Assembly (NCBI GenBank): GCA_944472155.2
Contig: OX235279.1
Span: 61,477,564 to 61,541,563 of the forward strand
Source of the DNA: Trichobilharzia szidati
Lineage: Eukaryota > Platyhelminthes > Trematoda > Strigeidida > Schistosomatidae
Length of the DNA: 64,000 nucleotides
Direction: 5' to 3'
The first letter of the stretch is position 1. Each line of letters begins with the position of its first letter. The notes under the pieces were generated by a model. The model saw only the letters and a program-made list of their open reading frames with translations, made no database searches and was not told where the DNA came from. Both the position numbers and the translations under genes were made by a program. Shown one piece after another: positions 1-13,500 of this stretch.

Positions 1-791
1 AAATGCATTTATGTTCATGCTTCCCACTCACATGTACGCCGTTGTTCAAGTTCCAATGGTTTTGTTTTTTGCTGCTTCTTATGGTTTAGGTGCGTAATTC
101 ACCCTGTCGTCATCTAGTCCCAGTAAAGGGATAGTCCAACAACTTCACCGCACATTAAATACACCTACCGTATAGGATCCATGACACAAAAAGCTCGTCT
201 AATAAAATTAAATGATTCCTGCTTCCAATGGCTTTTGCATATAGTCAAGCTTGTAAGCAAATTATTCCCAAGTAATTATTGTGGAGCAATGATTTTTGAC
301 TGTTTCAGTTCTAAGTTAGACATTAGACTTAAGAAACATGTTTAAGTTGGTTCGTTGCAGGTAATGCTACAAATATAGTGATTGTCGAATATGTTGTACC
401 TACAGTAACAATGTTTTGCAGCCATGTGGTGAAACAGACCCCACTGCTGTGCAATACGCAGGATGGAGTAACGCGTACTTTGGTGTATGATATTAGTAGT
501 AGATAGGCAGAAACATTTATCTGAGTTACATTGTAATCCTCTTATGTGTTCACTGGGTGGATACACTGCCAGTATCTTCAAAGAGATTTATTTGCTGCTT
601 GCTTAGTCCTTCTCATCCACATCAAAAATCCCACCCTTTACATAGTGGGTATGTAGACAGTGACGTAATCCTACTTAACCCTAACATTACCGTCTAGGGC
701 AACAGTGTGAATGCAACTTTCAAATGGAATCCAATGCTGCAGTGTATCGTCACTGAAGTAGCATTGGGTTGAATTACTGTTTACTGAGACC
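1..791. other. Unassigned AT-rich stretch
   Basis: No exon, repeat or RNA gene could be supported here. Short open frames exist, but none has splice signals or a recognisable protein motif. It may be intron or upstream sequence of the + strand gene whose first visible exon is at 4313. Confidence 0.5.
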
Positions 792-804
792 ACATCAGCT
801 TATA
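792..804. repeat. Target site duplication, 3' side of RTE copy 1
   Basis: ACATCAGCTTATA occurs here and again, identically, at 3941-3953. The two copies bracket the reverse-oriented RTE element, as expected for a duplication made at integration. Confidence 0.9.
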
Positions 805-3800
805 TTATTATTATTCCCTTGAGTTCCGAGTGGAACATAGGGCTTCAAAAACACATCTCCGCTTTGTCCTTCTTCTGTCGTCCTCTTCAGCTTGAACCAC
901 GGTTGCCTACAGTCTCTCATCTCCTCACACGATTTCCTCCATGTTACCCTTGCACTGACGACCCACTCATCGCTTCCCATTTGGATTCCACTTGAGGGCC
1001 TGGCGTGCGATGTCATTCGACGGTCCCCTCAATGTATGCCCGATCCATCTCCATTTTCTCCTACATATATGTTGAGCGATGGGTTCTTGGTTGGTTTGTT
1101 CCCACAGTTTCTTGTTTCTTATTCTTTCTGGTCATTTGATCTTTAGTATGGAGCCGGCGAAGGCAGTTGTTGGTGAAAGTCTGCAACCTGTTTGAAATCC
1201 ATTTTGTGACACGCCAAGTTTCTGACCCGTATAGAAGGACCGACTTGACATTAGTGTTGCAAATCCGAATCATGTCCATTATGTTGAGTACAGAAGATTT
1301 CCAAGGCGTATCTTGCCTTTCCGATGCTGTCTGGATTTGACATCCTCATCCGCTTCGCCTGTGGTTGAAACGATGCTTCATAGCTATATAAGTGAATGAG
1401 GTGACCTCAATCAAATCTCTCCCGTTGATGGTGATTGCTACCTGTTGTTGTTGATGATGCTGGTTGATTATGTTCATCACCTCCGTCTTCTCTATGTTCA
1501 TCTAGAGTTCTGTCTTCGCAGATTATTGAGCCAGTTTGTTGGTTTTAGCCTGTAAGTCTTCGAGTTTGTGTGACATTAGACATATATCATCTGCGAAATA
1601 CAGATCTCCTAGAGTCCTGTCTCCTCGCTCTCCACAGTCTGATGCATAATCCAGTCCACCATAATTAAGAATATCATTGATGATAATAGGCAACCAGCTT
1701 GTCTTACTCCTGTATTCACTTCAAACGCCTAACTGAGTGTGTTTTCCGTTGTGTATCATTTGGCACGTGGCATTGTCATATAGCTGTTGAATGAGGTTGA
1801 CAAAGACTTGAGGTACGCGATAGTGTTGAAGTAGTTTCCAAATTATTTCTCTGTCAACACTGTGTGGTGGAGGCCTTTTCAAAGCCTATGAAGTTGAGGT
1901 AGGGAGAGGTTTAACTGCCATTCTATGCTTTGTTCTGTGATGAAGATGCGCGGAGTTGCAATTAGATCAGCACGTGATTTACCATTTCTGAATCCAGCTT
2001 GTTCCGGGCGGAGTTCTGTATCCAGTGCATCTTTTATTTCCTCATGGATGATCCGACTTAGTATTTTACTTGGCGTGGACTAGAGAATGATTCCACGCCA
2101 GTTCTTTCACAGGCCAGGGTCGCCCTTCTTTGCAGCTTGACGAGGTAGCCTTTCCTCCAGTCAGTAAGCACCTTCACTTCGTTCCAAACCTTTTGTAATA
2201 ATGGCATGAGAACATCTGCCGCAGTTTTTGGGTCCGTTTTCAGTGCTTCGGGAGCAGGGGAAATTCCGTCTGGCCTTGCTGCCATCCCGACTGGACTTCA
2301 GTGGCTTGATCACATTCAGAATTTCTGCTTTGGTTGGAGGATTGGTGCCGACTAGCAGGCAGTTCTGTGTGTGCTTCCATTGGTGGTATTTTTGGACGAG
2401 TTGCAGGTGAGTCCTTTAAATTGATCAGCCCATTGTTCAATTTGTTTCTCCTCCTTGGTAATCTGGTTTCCTTGAGCATCGTTTATTGGTTTTATCATCT
2501 GGGTTGATCTTTTTCCGGATAGAGACCTGGTTATCTGATATAATGTCCTGAGATCTCTTTTGCCTACAGCCTGCCTGTTCTGCTTCAGTTGCCAATGTGT
2601 CGTTGAATTGTCTTTTGTCTTTCCTGGCACTCTTCTTCACTTCTTTATTCAGTGCACTGTACATTTAACTTAGCTTCTCTTTCTTTTGTCCATCTTTACA
2701 TTGCGTCATCTCTTTCACCATCCTCCTCTGCTCTCTTCTATTAGCTTCCAGATGCCCGTTGACAACCATTCCTTGTCTTGTCTCTTTTTTCTTTCTAGAA
2801 AAGTTGTGTACTTTTCCTTGAGTATCGCCTTCAGACGGTTAGTTTCAATGTTCTTCCACGCAGGTTTCCTCAATGATGCCACATAGTGTCTCCGACTTTG
2901 CTATGATATCTGTAGTGAAGACATTGCTTGTAGTTTTGTCCTGAATGTTGAGCGTGAATTGACTCCAGTCTCAAGTTGTTCTGAAGGATTTCAGCTTCAT
3001 CTTGAAGGTTCGTTCAACTAGATGATGGTATGAGCCCACGTCTGCTCCCCTTCTCGACTTTGTATCCAGCAAGTTGCGTCTCCACTTACTTGGGCAATAT
3101 TGAGATGCAGTCTATCTGGTTTGTAGTATGTCTTTCAGGTGAAATCCGTGTTGATTTGTGTATATCCTTGTGCTTGTGCACGCTGCCCCCGATCACCAAA
3201 TAATTGAAAGCACAGAAGTCTGCAAAGAATTCTCCCGTTGTCATTGATTTCGCCAAGCGGGAGCCTGTCGACTCATGACGAGTTCTCTTCCTGTATTGTC
3301 TGCCCCCGGTTCGGTTGGCACTCATGTCTCCCATAAGAATTTTGATGTCGCTATACGGCATGTTGTCCATTACTGTTCTTGGTTGTCTATAGAAACCCTC
3401 CTTTTTCTCTTGTTCCGAATTGTTTGTAGCAGTGTGCGTGGCATTGGATGATTGTAGTTTTCCTTCCTTTCGAATTGAATCTTGCTGTCATGATCGTGGA
3501 TGATATTGGTTCCCACTGTATTAGAGCTTTGTCTGCTGCTGCTGCTGCTGCTGGAGTCATCATTATAGCCACTGAGTGCCTCAGTGTGCTCGTGGTTGTC
3601 GTCTGGGTGACCAGGTTGGGGTAGATTGATTAACTGACTCACCAGTTGACAATTTCGATAGTCCACATCCATTCCATCTGCTGTTGCAGATTCCGAGCAC
3701 TTCTAGGCCATATCTTCTCATTTCTTTGGCTACCTGGGCAGCCTTCCCAGCTGGCTTCGTACATTGTACGTACATTCCATGTCCCCATTCTTATTCTTGC

Positions 3801-3940
3801 TTTCATCGAGAGAATACACATCGCCTGGTGGTTTGATAGGTTTAGTAGTATAGGGCTGCTAGCCGTACGCTCAACCCTCCCTCTTTTCCCAGGCTTAGTA
3901 TCGGCTAGAAAAGTAGCAAGCTATTTAACTTGGCGAGGTT
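805..3940 (-). mobile_element. Full-length RTE-clade (SR2-like) non-LTR retrotransposon, copy 1
   Basis: A 3.1-kb LINE inserted in reverse orientation and bounded by a 13-bp target duplication. Reading the minus strand, the order is a short 5' leader, an APE-type endonuclease, reverse transcriptase, and a very short 3' end finishing in an (AAT)n-type tail (805-820). The 3' terminal motif GTTCCACTCGGAACTCAAGG recurs with small changes in the copies ending at 7819 and 21581, so all three belong to one family. The SR2-like name rests on my knowledge of schistosome RTE elements. The element lies upstream of the first visible exon of the 4313-14430 gene. Confidence 0.9.
1061..3821 (-). pseudogene. 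Decayed RTE endonuclease-reverse transcriptase ORF
   Basis: The single ORF of RTE copy 1 survives as fragments in several frames. The APE endonuclease start is visible as GTWNVRT (about 3775) and a second motif as GDMSANRTG (about 3330; GDMNAK-like in copy 3). The reverse transcriptase keeps its catalytic FADD (RC of about 1580-1600, context YFADDICLMSH). The C-terminal part with LLYGSETW sits near 1230. A CTG/CAG-type run at about 3536-3552 gives a serine run in one fragment. Many frameshifts and stops make it non-functional; it once supplied nicking and target-primed reverse transcription. Confidence 0.85.
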
Positions 3941-3953
3941 ACATCAGCTTATA
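3941..3953. repeat. Target site duplication, 5' side of RTE copy 1
   Basis: Exact partner of the 13-bp sequence at 792-804. It fixes the 5' end of the element at 3940. Confidence 0.9.
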
Positions 3954-4312
3954 CGAAACGCTCAAAATAAGATGAAAATACTTATGCTAGGGAAGGTAAT
4001 CTTGATAAGTAATAAGAATGCCGAAATATTCACTTTTTTGCCATTATTACATACAGTATACTGAAAATAACCAAGGGATTGGTTGTTCTTGGTTGTGTGC
4101 ATTTGTTCAAGTTATATGCATTGTTTTATATTTTCACTGTTGATATATCAAATAAGACTGTAAACTGGCAATGCAATTCATTTTCTCTTATAATTGCAGA
4201 ATTTTTACTTTATCAGTGTGAATAAATATATTTAGTCAATGTTCATTAACTTGTGACTGCGATGTAGTTATTTATTCAAGCCGAATTTTTCTCTCTGTTA
4301 TCTTCGGAACAG
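3954..4312. other. Non-coding stretch before the first visible exon of the + strand gene
   Basis: AT-rich sequence ending in a usable 3' splice site (TTCGGAACAG before 4313). No exon is seen inside it. Confidence 0.5.
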
Positions 4313-4548
4313 CGAAACGACAACCATCCACATACTTTGCTTTACCAAAAGGACATATCATCATTAAACAAGATTCCAATACCCACAGCTAAGCTCATTA
4401 GACAATATCAATCTCTTCCACCAGTTCTAAGTGACTGTAATCTATCAAGACAAGCAAAACAACGATATGGTTCCCGGTTTCCCACCCATACGCGGAATAC
4501 TAGCAGCACACGGAAAAGAGACTCTATAGATATTGATGATCTTTTGGA
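4313..4548 (+). CDS. Exon of unrecognised gene (first visible)
   Basis: Preceded by GGAACAG acceptor and followed by GTAAGT at 4549. It is open for 78 codons in one frame (begins RNDNHPHTLL, ends DIDDLLE) and leaves two bases (GA) that combine with the first T of the next exon to give Asp. The matching phase is the main support. Confidence 0.65.
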
Positions 4549-7500
4549 GTAAGTTTTCCGTGTCAAAGTTAGAAATGATTTTATCTTGGTTAAACCTCAA
4601 ATGTGCAGATAAATAATATTACAATGCAAAAGTGCTATTCGCTTTGAATACTGACCCCAAAATAGTGAACTTTTATATCACCCCCTCTTACTTCTCATTT
4701 TGCCACGCGGTTTTGTTACATTTGCGGTGAGTTACCATGGCTATGCTCGTAACGTCATGATATTTAAAAACCTACTGTCGAATTGCATTTTTTTCACTGA
4801 AGTTTGCATTTAAGACCTATTACCACACTCTATATATACTGGAATTTAACTGCTTATTCATTGTACAAAAGGAGAAGGAAGACTTTAGTGCAAGTAGATA
4901 AAGATAAAACAACAGCGGATATAAAATACTATCTTATCTTAATCGGGATCACTTGTAGGTTTCTTTTAATGTGATGCTACTCCAACTTTTGTTTTCACGA
5001 GTTAATTGTAAAAGATTATCCAAAAGTCAGAGTATTTAATATATTACTACCTAGAAATATGATATCACCATGGGATTTGCAGAAACAACAAAATGTACTT
5101 GCACTTAGTAAAAAGCGCCCTGTTATTTATTCCAAGAAATCGTGTACTATACACTGTTTTTAAAACAGCAGAGAGGTTTGAGCAGATATATTCATATCAA
5201 TGTTTCACGTGCTACCTATACCAACTCAGTTGAATGAAATTATCGTACAAGTGACTTAGGAAAATAAGGTAAGTGTTTCAAGTTTAGTGCAAGTTTAGTT
5301 GTAAATGCTAGAGCTTCACAAATGATCAAAAGCCAATAGATGCAATCGATTTTGAAGTTTTATAGAAAATCTTGAACTGTCATTATAGCATCACGACTTT
5401 TGCAACCAGGTAACTTGCAGTCATATATATGGATGATTCTGGTGGCAGGAAATTCCGCGGATTGATGACATATCTTCTGTGTTTCTTAAGACTGCTATTA
5501 CTACAGATATTATCATTCTTAACCATCGGTTTTTGTTAAAAAATGACAGAATACATCATACTTTATAGACTGTGCAGATGAGAATTATTGACTTAGGCGT
5601 TCGATTTTCAGTTAATGGGTCTGAAGGTTCGAATCCCGCCTCATCCACTTTAACGTGGATCGCAGCTGTCACACAGTAAGTGTGGCTCGCAGCATGATAC
5701 ATGGAGAATTTGTCCGGGATAACCGAGTTCAAACTTACTGATCTGATTATAGAGAAATTAAAGGATTCACAAATGCAATATGAGTTTAACTCACGTCGTC
5801 TGTGTGTGCTTATAAGATTTCTCATTTCTCAAAACTACTCATGCTTCTGACTTCACATACAATATTCTGCAAGTAGTAGTTTGTGTGAAATAGTTAATTT
5901 GAGGAATTTTTGTTCCTATACGAATCTAAATTGTTGTAGTAATTCTAAATAGTATATCATTGTGGACTAAATAGTAGAAATAAAAGACGAATGATATCAT
6001 CAGCAGCATTAACATTGAACTGTCTCATTATAGTCCTGCAAATATTGAATTCAACCATTATAAAACGTTTAGTGTACAAAAGTAATAGGTAAATATTTTC
6101 ATGTATATCTTCTTTTTAACTTTGTTATTATGTAACAGTGGAAAGATTAAATCATGGTCTCAGTGTTCATCTAAGCGTAGTGCAAGAAGGTAGAGTATAC
6201 TACAATATCTAAGTTGTGTTTCTGTTTTCGTTTATTCTTGTTATCCACTGATCAACTCTTTATTTGCTTTCTTTTTCACTCGAACATGTTTTTTATTGAT
6301 TTGTATTCAATACTTCACTTTCAAATCATTTATTTGAATATTACAGTTCTATTACAATTACAAAGACATTTGTTCCAACTAATCCTTTTGCACCGTCAAA
6401 TACTAACCCTGGCAGCATAACATCGGCGGCATCTTTTTATAAGTCAAAAGCACGTTATTTTCCAGGACATACTAGTAAGCCTAAACAGTCGACAAACCCA
6501 CTAGTCACAGACACCTCATCACTGCATCAAACTGACAGTCACAAGGAAAACTGTCCCTCAATGCAACCGTTTTTAGAAAACCCACTATATTCTTATGTAA
6601 ATAATATACGTAAGTTTCATTTACCTTTTTACTTCTTTTGCGAATGTTAATTAATTTTCAGTTTTACTAGTTTCGCACATTTATTCACTTATCTTCTGCC
6701 TTTTACGAAATCATTTTCCTCACACTTTTATACCCATATTGATTAATGGCAATCAAAAGTTCATATCAATCATCAAATCAACAAAAATACTAAATGGTTA
6801 ATAAAATGAATGTTATGTCACTCTGCGATCAAATCAGAGAGGTGTGTAGAAAAGTCCATCACTTATTTAAGAGAAAAGGATGCATTGACAATGCTCTGAA
6901 TGTACAATGTAGAGAGAGGTTTAAATTTGAATTTCATCATTGAAAAATTGACAATCTTGGTGAAATTGTTGTTCGAATAATCAGTGTGAAACTTTTGTCG
7001 TTCTGGTCAAAAAATCCAAATTGATAGAATAATAAACTGACTACCGACTATTTTTTTCTTTATAAATAATTTATAATGAATCAATCTGACTCGGCGCTCA
7101 AATTATTCCAGGAAGTTTATAACACCTACGGTCTGGAAACTTATAATACCAACTATTTTGTTTATCGAAAATGGATTGTTAGTCTTTAAAACACACTGGA
7201 ATTTTAGTAATTGTAGTCATTCAAGTATGCTTCCATCGTCAGACGTTATTACTTTGGGCTTGATAAGCTAATTATAGCTATAACTCCACTGCTACGTTTT
7301 CCTTAGCATTCACAAAGTTTTCTCATTCCAAGTCATTGATGTTTTATCTGCAAAGTAATAAACTGAAAATGAATTTTCACTTTCGTATTTATCTCTCAAC
7401 CATATTCCAGTAATTATTTATAGTGTTGCATTAAATAAGAAACTGAATAAGATATGACATACCCGATTTTTATACCTTGGTAGATTGCTGTTCAGTATAT

Positions 7501-10500
7501 TCTCACCTTCTATTGATATTCTTTTATCTCAAGAGTCTTCTGCTTTTTGATTCTTGTTCAGTATGTAATTGTTTTATATTTTCACTAAACGCTGAATAAC
7601 TTGACTATCACAAGCCACAAGTCTGATGATCACTGATGCGCTTTCGATGTATTAAGATTAACTTATCCAGCACAAGTGGATTCTAATTCGTTGCCCACAG
7701 ATTTGATGAAATACAGAAAAATTTCAACTTAAAAGTCGTTAGGTAGTCTTTTTTGCTTTATTTTAATTTCACTCTTAGGAAAAACTTAAAACAAAACGAG
7801 TCTTTTGTAGCCGTATTTTTTATTATTGTTCCCTTGAGTTCCGAATGGAACATGGTACTTCAGCAACACATCTCTACTTTGATCATATTAGATAGTTAGA
7901 GGCAATCGGCAGGAAGTCTTGGACCTAGGTTTCGTGCTACTTGGCATTCATCAGCAAGGCGTATCTGCAACCTTGAAGGAACTCATGTCCCTTCTGAGAT
8001 TCGAACCCGCGTCACCCAGTGCTACAGTCAGAGACGTTGCCACTGAGCCGTTCGGGCTCATGATTGACCTCCTCTTATTCTCTGCGGTCCTCTTTAGCTA
8101 ATTCCACGACTGACCATACGTTCTTTTCTCTTCCTCACATGATCCTGTCCACATCTCCTTGAGACGCCCAACTCACCGTTTGCCATCCAGGTCCCTATCG
8201 AAGGCCCAGTGCTCGATGTCACTCAGCGGTTTCCTCAGCTTATACCCCATCCATCTCCATTTCCTTCGGCATATTTGTTGTGAGTTGGGTTCTTGGTTGG
8301 TTGTTTGGTCCGTTGCCAGAGTTCCCTATTGCTTATCCTTTTCGGCTATATGATCTTAAGTATGGAGAGAAAGTAGCTGTTGATGAAAGTGTAAAGCCTC
8401 TGAACCATAGATAAGAACTGACTTGACATTAGTGCTGTAAATCCGATTCTGTATTCTGATGGTAGCAGATTTCCACACTGACTTCAGGGTAATGAAGGTA
8501 TAAATCGCTTTTCCGCTTCTGACTTTGATATCTTCAAACGTACTGACTGTAGTTGATACAGCTGATAAGTGAAAGTGGCTTGGTTCAAATTTCTTCCGTC
8601 CAAATAATAATGGCTTGCTGTTGTTGTTTTCGGTCATTAAGCATCTTCATCATCTAAGTATCCTTATCGTTCACTTAAAATCCTGTAGACCTTAAAGTCT
8701 ATGTGACACTAGACATAAGTCTTCCTCGAAGTCCAGATCTCTTATAGCCTTCTAGACGCAACGTGTTTCTGTCTCCTCGCTCCCCACTCTCTGCGGCATG
8801 ATCCAGTTCACCATAATAAGGTCCATCATAGAATATAGTAGTCAGACTTATCTTATTCCTAGTTCCACTTCGAAGACTTCATTGAGCCGTTCATTGTGAA
8901 GCACTTGGCATTTTGCATTATCATCATGTGGCTATTGGGTGAAGTTGATAAAGGTTTGGGTCACTCTGAAGTGTTGAAGCAGTTTCCAAATTACTACACA
9001 GTCAATGCTGCCGAAGGTCTTTTGGAAGCCGATTAAGTTAAGGTGGTGGCTTGACCGCCATTCTATGCTTTATTCGATGATGATGCGTAGAGTTGCAGTT
9101 TGATCAGCATATGATTTGCTTTTCCTGAATTTGCTTGTTCCGACCAGAGTTTTACATCCAGAGAGTAATTCACCCCATGATGACACGACTTAATATTCTG
9201 TTTGGAGTGGACAGGAGTGGAATTCCTAACCAGTTTTTGCAAAGGCTTAAGGCACCCTTCTTCATTAGTTTGACAAGGTAGCCCTTATCCCAACCGGTTG
9301 GTACCATTTTTTCCTTCCAAATTACTTGCTGTAGTGGTATTGGAATATCCTCTGACGTCTATCGATCCGTTTTCAGTGATTTTGAAGGAATTCCTCGAGG
9401 TCCTGCTGCCTTTCAATAACTTTATGGCATTTAACGCTTTTGTCGGAGGATCGGTGTTCACTGGCAGCTCTGTTGCTCTTGGTGGTATTTCTGGATGAGG
9501 TACAGGTGACTTTCTGTTCGAGAGTCTTTTGCTGTTACTTTGCTTCTCCTCTTTGCTAATTGGTTTCCCTTCACTATCTTTCATTGGTCACACCCATGTT
9601 AATCTCTTCACAAATAGTGACATGGTTATCTGACATAGTGTTCTGAGGTCTCTCTTACCGGCAGCCTGTTCTGCTCCAATTGCCGGTCAGTGTGTTGTGA
9701 ACTCATTTTTTGTCTTTCTTAACACTCCACTTTTTCTTCAGTACATTGTACATTGAACTTCGCTCTTCCTTTTATTCTCCATCTTTGCACTTGTTCAGAT
9801 ATATTTCACCATCCCATTCTCTAGTAGCTTTAACGCTTCCGTAGAGTGCCATTCTTAGTCTTGTGTCTCTTTCCGTAAAATGATTTTAATGTCTTCCTCG
9901 ACATCACTTCTAGAGATTTCCTGTTTCCTCAGTGATGCTACATTTCTTCGATTTCGCTCTCTTGACTGTTGTGAATGTGTCAGTCGTAGTTTCTGGGTGT
10001 GTAACCTGGACGTCCAGCTTCTTTGAAGGCTTTCAACTTCGATTGTTCCTTGCAATAGATTATCGCTTTGGCCTGCATCTGCTCCTCTTCTCAATTTTGT
10101 ATCCAGCAAACTGCGTCTCCAATATTGTGAGACTGAGCTGACATCTATCCGATTTTTGGTGTATCCACCGGGTGGAACCCATATCGCCCTGTGTATATCC
10201 TTGTATTTGTTCACGCTACCTCGAATCAACAAATCACTGCAGGCGAAGAAGCCAAGAGAGGGTTTTCCGTTCTCATGGATTTCGCCATGAACCTCCTGAT
10301 GTATAATCAGTTCTCCTACGTTGCCTCCACCCAGCTCTCAGTTTAGTATTAACATCACGCATTAGGATTTTGATTTCTTCATTTGGGGTCTTGCTCATAA
10401 TTATTTGCAGTTATCTATAGATGTTCTCTCTCTTCTCCACTCGATCTGAGTTGTAGAAGCGTGGCAATTGGATAATTGCAATTTTCCTTTCGTTCGATTT

Positions 10501-13500
10501 GGGTCCTGCTGCCATTATCCTGGCGGAGATTGGTTCTCTTTGTATAAGAACTTTGGGTACTGGTACTGACATCATCGCTCGGTGTGCACGTGGTTAGTCA
10601 TTTGGGTGATCAGAGTAGATTATTGTTTCTCCAATCAACTATGTGGAAAGTCCTCCTCTGCATTCACATTTTCCTAGCATTTCTATGCCGTATCTTCCGA
10701 TTTCTTTTGCAATGTGAGTAACCTTGCCAGCTTTCAGAATCGAGCTGACATTCAATTTCCCCATGCTTTTTTGATTTGATCGAAACAAAACACATCGGTT
10801 TACTACGACATATCCTACATAAACTGTGTCGTGATCGAATAGTGGTTAGATTAAAAGGAATTACCCATCCTGAGTAGTCAGTTGTAGAAACAGTAGTAAT
10901 GACTGTTAGTTAGTAATGATTAACCTGTTATATTTATCCACTTAAAAAAGTAATATGAGTCTGGTGGTAATGTTTAACGATATAGGGTATGTTGAGCAAG
11001 CTTATTCGCTAGAGGTGTTTGAATTCTGTCTCTCGTATTAGATGGTACAATATGGTCAGTAATACTGAGGTATAGGGTGAATTGTTAAGTAAGGAAGTGA
11101 GGTTGCATCAGTTGAGATGACTGACAAGCCAGGCTATTGCCATGCACAACGAGTAATGTAATTGATATAAGGTCAATTTTGGTAAGAGTTAGAGGTGGTC
11201 AGGGGGTAAATAATATCAACGTATGAAGTGTTTGGTTTGAACCACGTAGAGTGGTGCAAACTACCTGTCTGGGGTCCACGAAACACCAAGAGACTGTTGA
11301 CAACATTCTAAAAGACCTATCTCAATGAAGTGGATACGTTGATTGTTCGTAATCATATTAAATCCATTAACTAAATATTCTACACTCAATTATGCTTTCC
11401 CTTTTATTATGGTTGCTTTGCATTTCTTCTCTTTGTGTGCTTTTACGAAGTGTGGCCATTCGAAGAACTGTAACCTTTTTGTGCCAAGTTCTACGTTGAG
11501 TATTCGGACTCATGGGCTCTCTAAATTATTTGAAACAGGCCTGTAGATTTCAATCGGTATCCAGATATATTCCTTCATCTAAGGCATTATCGGTCTGTGT
11601 AGCCGATGTCAGGGCGCTACTGTTAACGGCAACTTTGTATGGAATGCTTTGCTCTGATATTCCAGTTTAGCAATGGAGTTTTATTTGACTCATTTTGAGT
11701 TATAACTGCGATGTGAGAAACCAGTCATTCATACTTGCTGATTGAACTAGATTCGTATCCCACTGTAAACTCTTTGATGGTTGGTATTTGTTAGCATTAC
11801 CATTTAAGGTTATCTTATTCCAATCGCCTTAGCAGTCTGTGAATATAAATGAACACAGCCAGCTCATTAGGTTGAAATTAAAAATCGATCACCACTCGAA
11901 AACTAGTGTGAATCGCTCACATTTTACGTTAATAAACCAGCCATATCATGAAAAATTTGTTCATTTAGTACATTGAAAACTGTTTAGTGTGTTGAACATT
12001 AGAGAGTAGTCTTTCAAATGATAATTCAGCTAATTTATTGTGCTATTGACACTGTTGTAGCATAGGTTTTTTAAAACAAACAAATTACGGTACTTGCTAG
12101 TTCAGCTCGGGAAGTTTACTCGGCAACAGACATACTTTTCAAGCGTCAAAAATACCCTGGAGTCAGGTGACGACGCTGTATCCTATATTGCATTACTCTT
12201 TAGAGTATTCCACTTACAAAACTACTGCTTTATACTTTGTGTTTAGGTGAAAAGAAGTTTGTTAGTTCTGGAATCGATAACACTGTGGCTCAAGAAGTTG
12301 GTCACTTTCGCAGTTATGTGAACATGTCGGGAGCAGGATTTTCATCGGGAAATAGAACCGACCATTCAAAGACGTCAGCAAGAGGACCTGCTCCTACGTT
12401 TCATTCAAATCCGAGTTCCAGGACCGACTGGGCAGCTAAGTATGTATTAAATATAATTCGAAATTGTCAGAGAATTATTTGGAATTTCAATCAAAATCGT
12501 GATATTTTCTTATAGCAACTGTAGACAAGTTAGAACACTTAGTGTTTAATTTTATTTTGCTTCAGGTTTACCTAAAGGTCGTGAAGACTTAGGCGCTGTG
12601 TTAAATAGTGAGTTAGTATTACGCGTAAAATTTTAGAAAATTTGCACCGTCACGGTTTTACTCTTGTGATTCGTTGCATGGTAAGAACCGTCGACCAAGA
12701 ATCGAATCATTATTCGGCAGCCCTTCACGGGGCTAATTTTGTGCGTCGGTGGCACAGTGGTTAGGACTCTCGCTGACCATGCACATGGTCCGGGGATCGA
12801 GCCCCTGCCGGCGCACACCCGATATCTATGGTCGGCCTGAATTTGGGCTACCGATATCCATGCTGAAAATTCCACACTTGTACTGAAAATACGGTGTGGA
12901 ATCAAGCTGTAAATAAAAAAATAAAAAAATAAAAAAAATTACCTGCATTAGGCCCTTTGAATAAAAGGGACTAAAACCTACTGGTCACTGCAACGTCACA
13001 GACTAAACCATACGCATATCTGTAGTCTCAGTAAAATCATCCCAAAGAGCAGAGTAGTAATATTTCACGTGATTTTCTTTTGACTACGTGATTCAGAAAA
13101 ATATGACTGTGTTTTAGATAAGGTACTAACATGTCGAGCAATGCTTTTGTCCTCATTGTAATGTTTTCCATAATATTTTCAGTACGTTGCAACGTAATGC
13201 CAATTATATGGTTGAGTTGCATACTGTTAAGTTGCACAACTGCAAAATGTTTCAAAATCACATCCAAATTTCGATAAGGATTATCAAGTACTTACGAGAT
13301 AGTCAATTGAAAGTTAGAACATAGGTCACGAGGATGTTATTGAACGATCGTTAGACATTATAATATGCACACTCGATTGAGAATTAGGGAACTTACATCG
13401 TACTTGAGCTTCATCATTTTTTTTATTTTACAAAATCATTTTCTCGAAATTTTTTTTTCTAGGTACCTGAAATCATGAGTAAACTGTGCTATCTAACACA

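Noticed and set aside
2228..2410. + strand open frames across the RTE copies (also 3646-3975, 9298-9498, 53547-53768)
   Set aside because: They are reverse-strand shadows of RTE coding sequence on the minus strand.
5556..5825. An 89-codon minus strand frame with a DEAGFEPSDPLTENRTP segment
   Set aside because: It is translation through a tRNA-like repeat (B box GGTTCGAATCCC). That peptide type is a common false protein from such repeats.
12741..12830. Possible functional tRNA genes at the three SINE family 1 heads
   Set aside because: A- and B-box-like sequences and an acceptor-like stem exist, but there is no proper anticodon arm, and each head continues into a SINE body with an A-rich tail.
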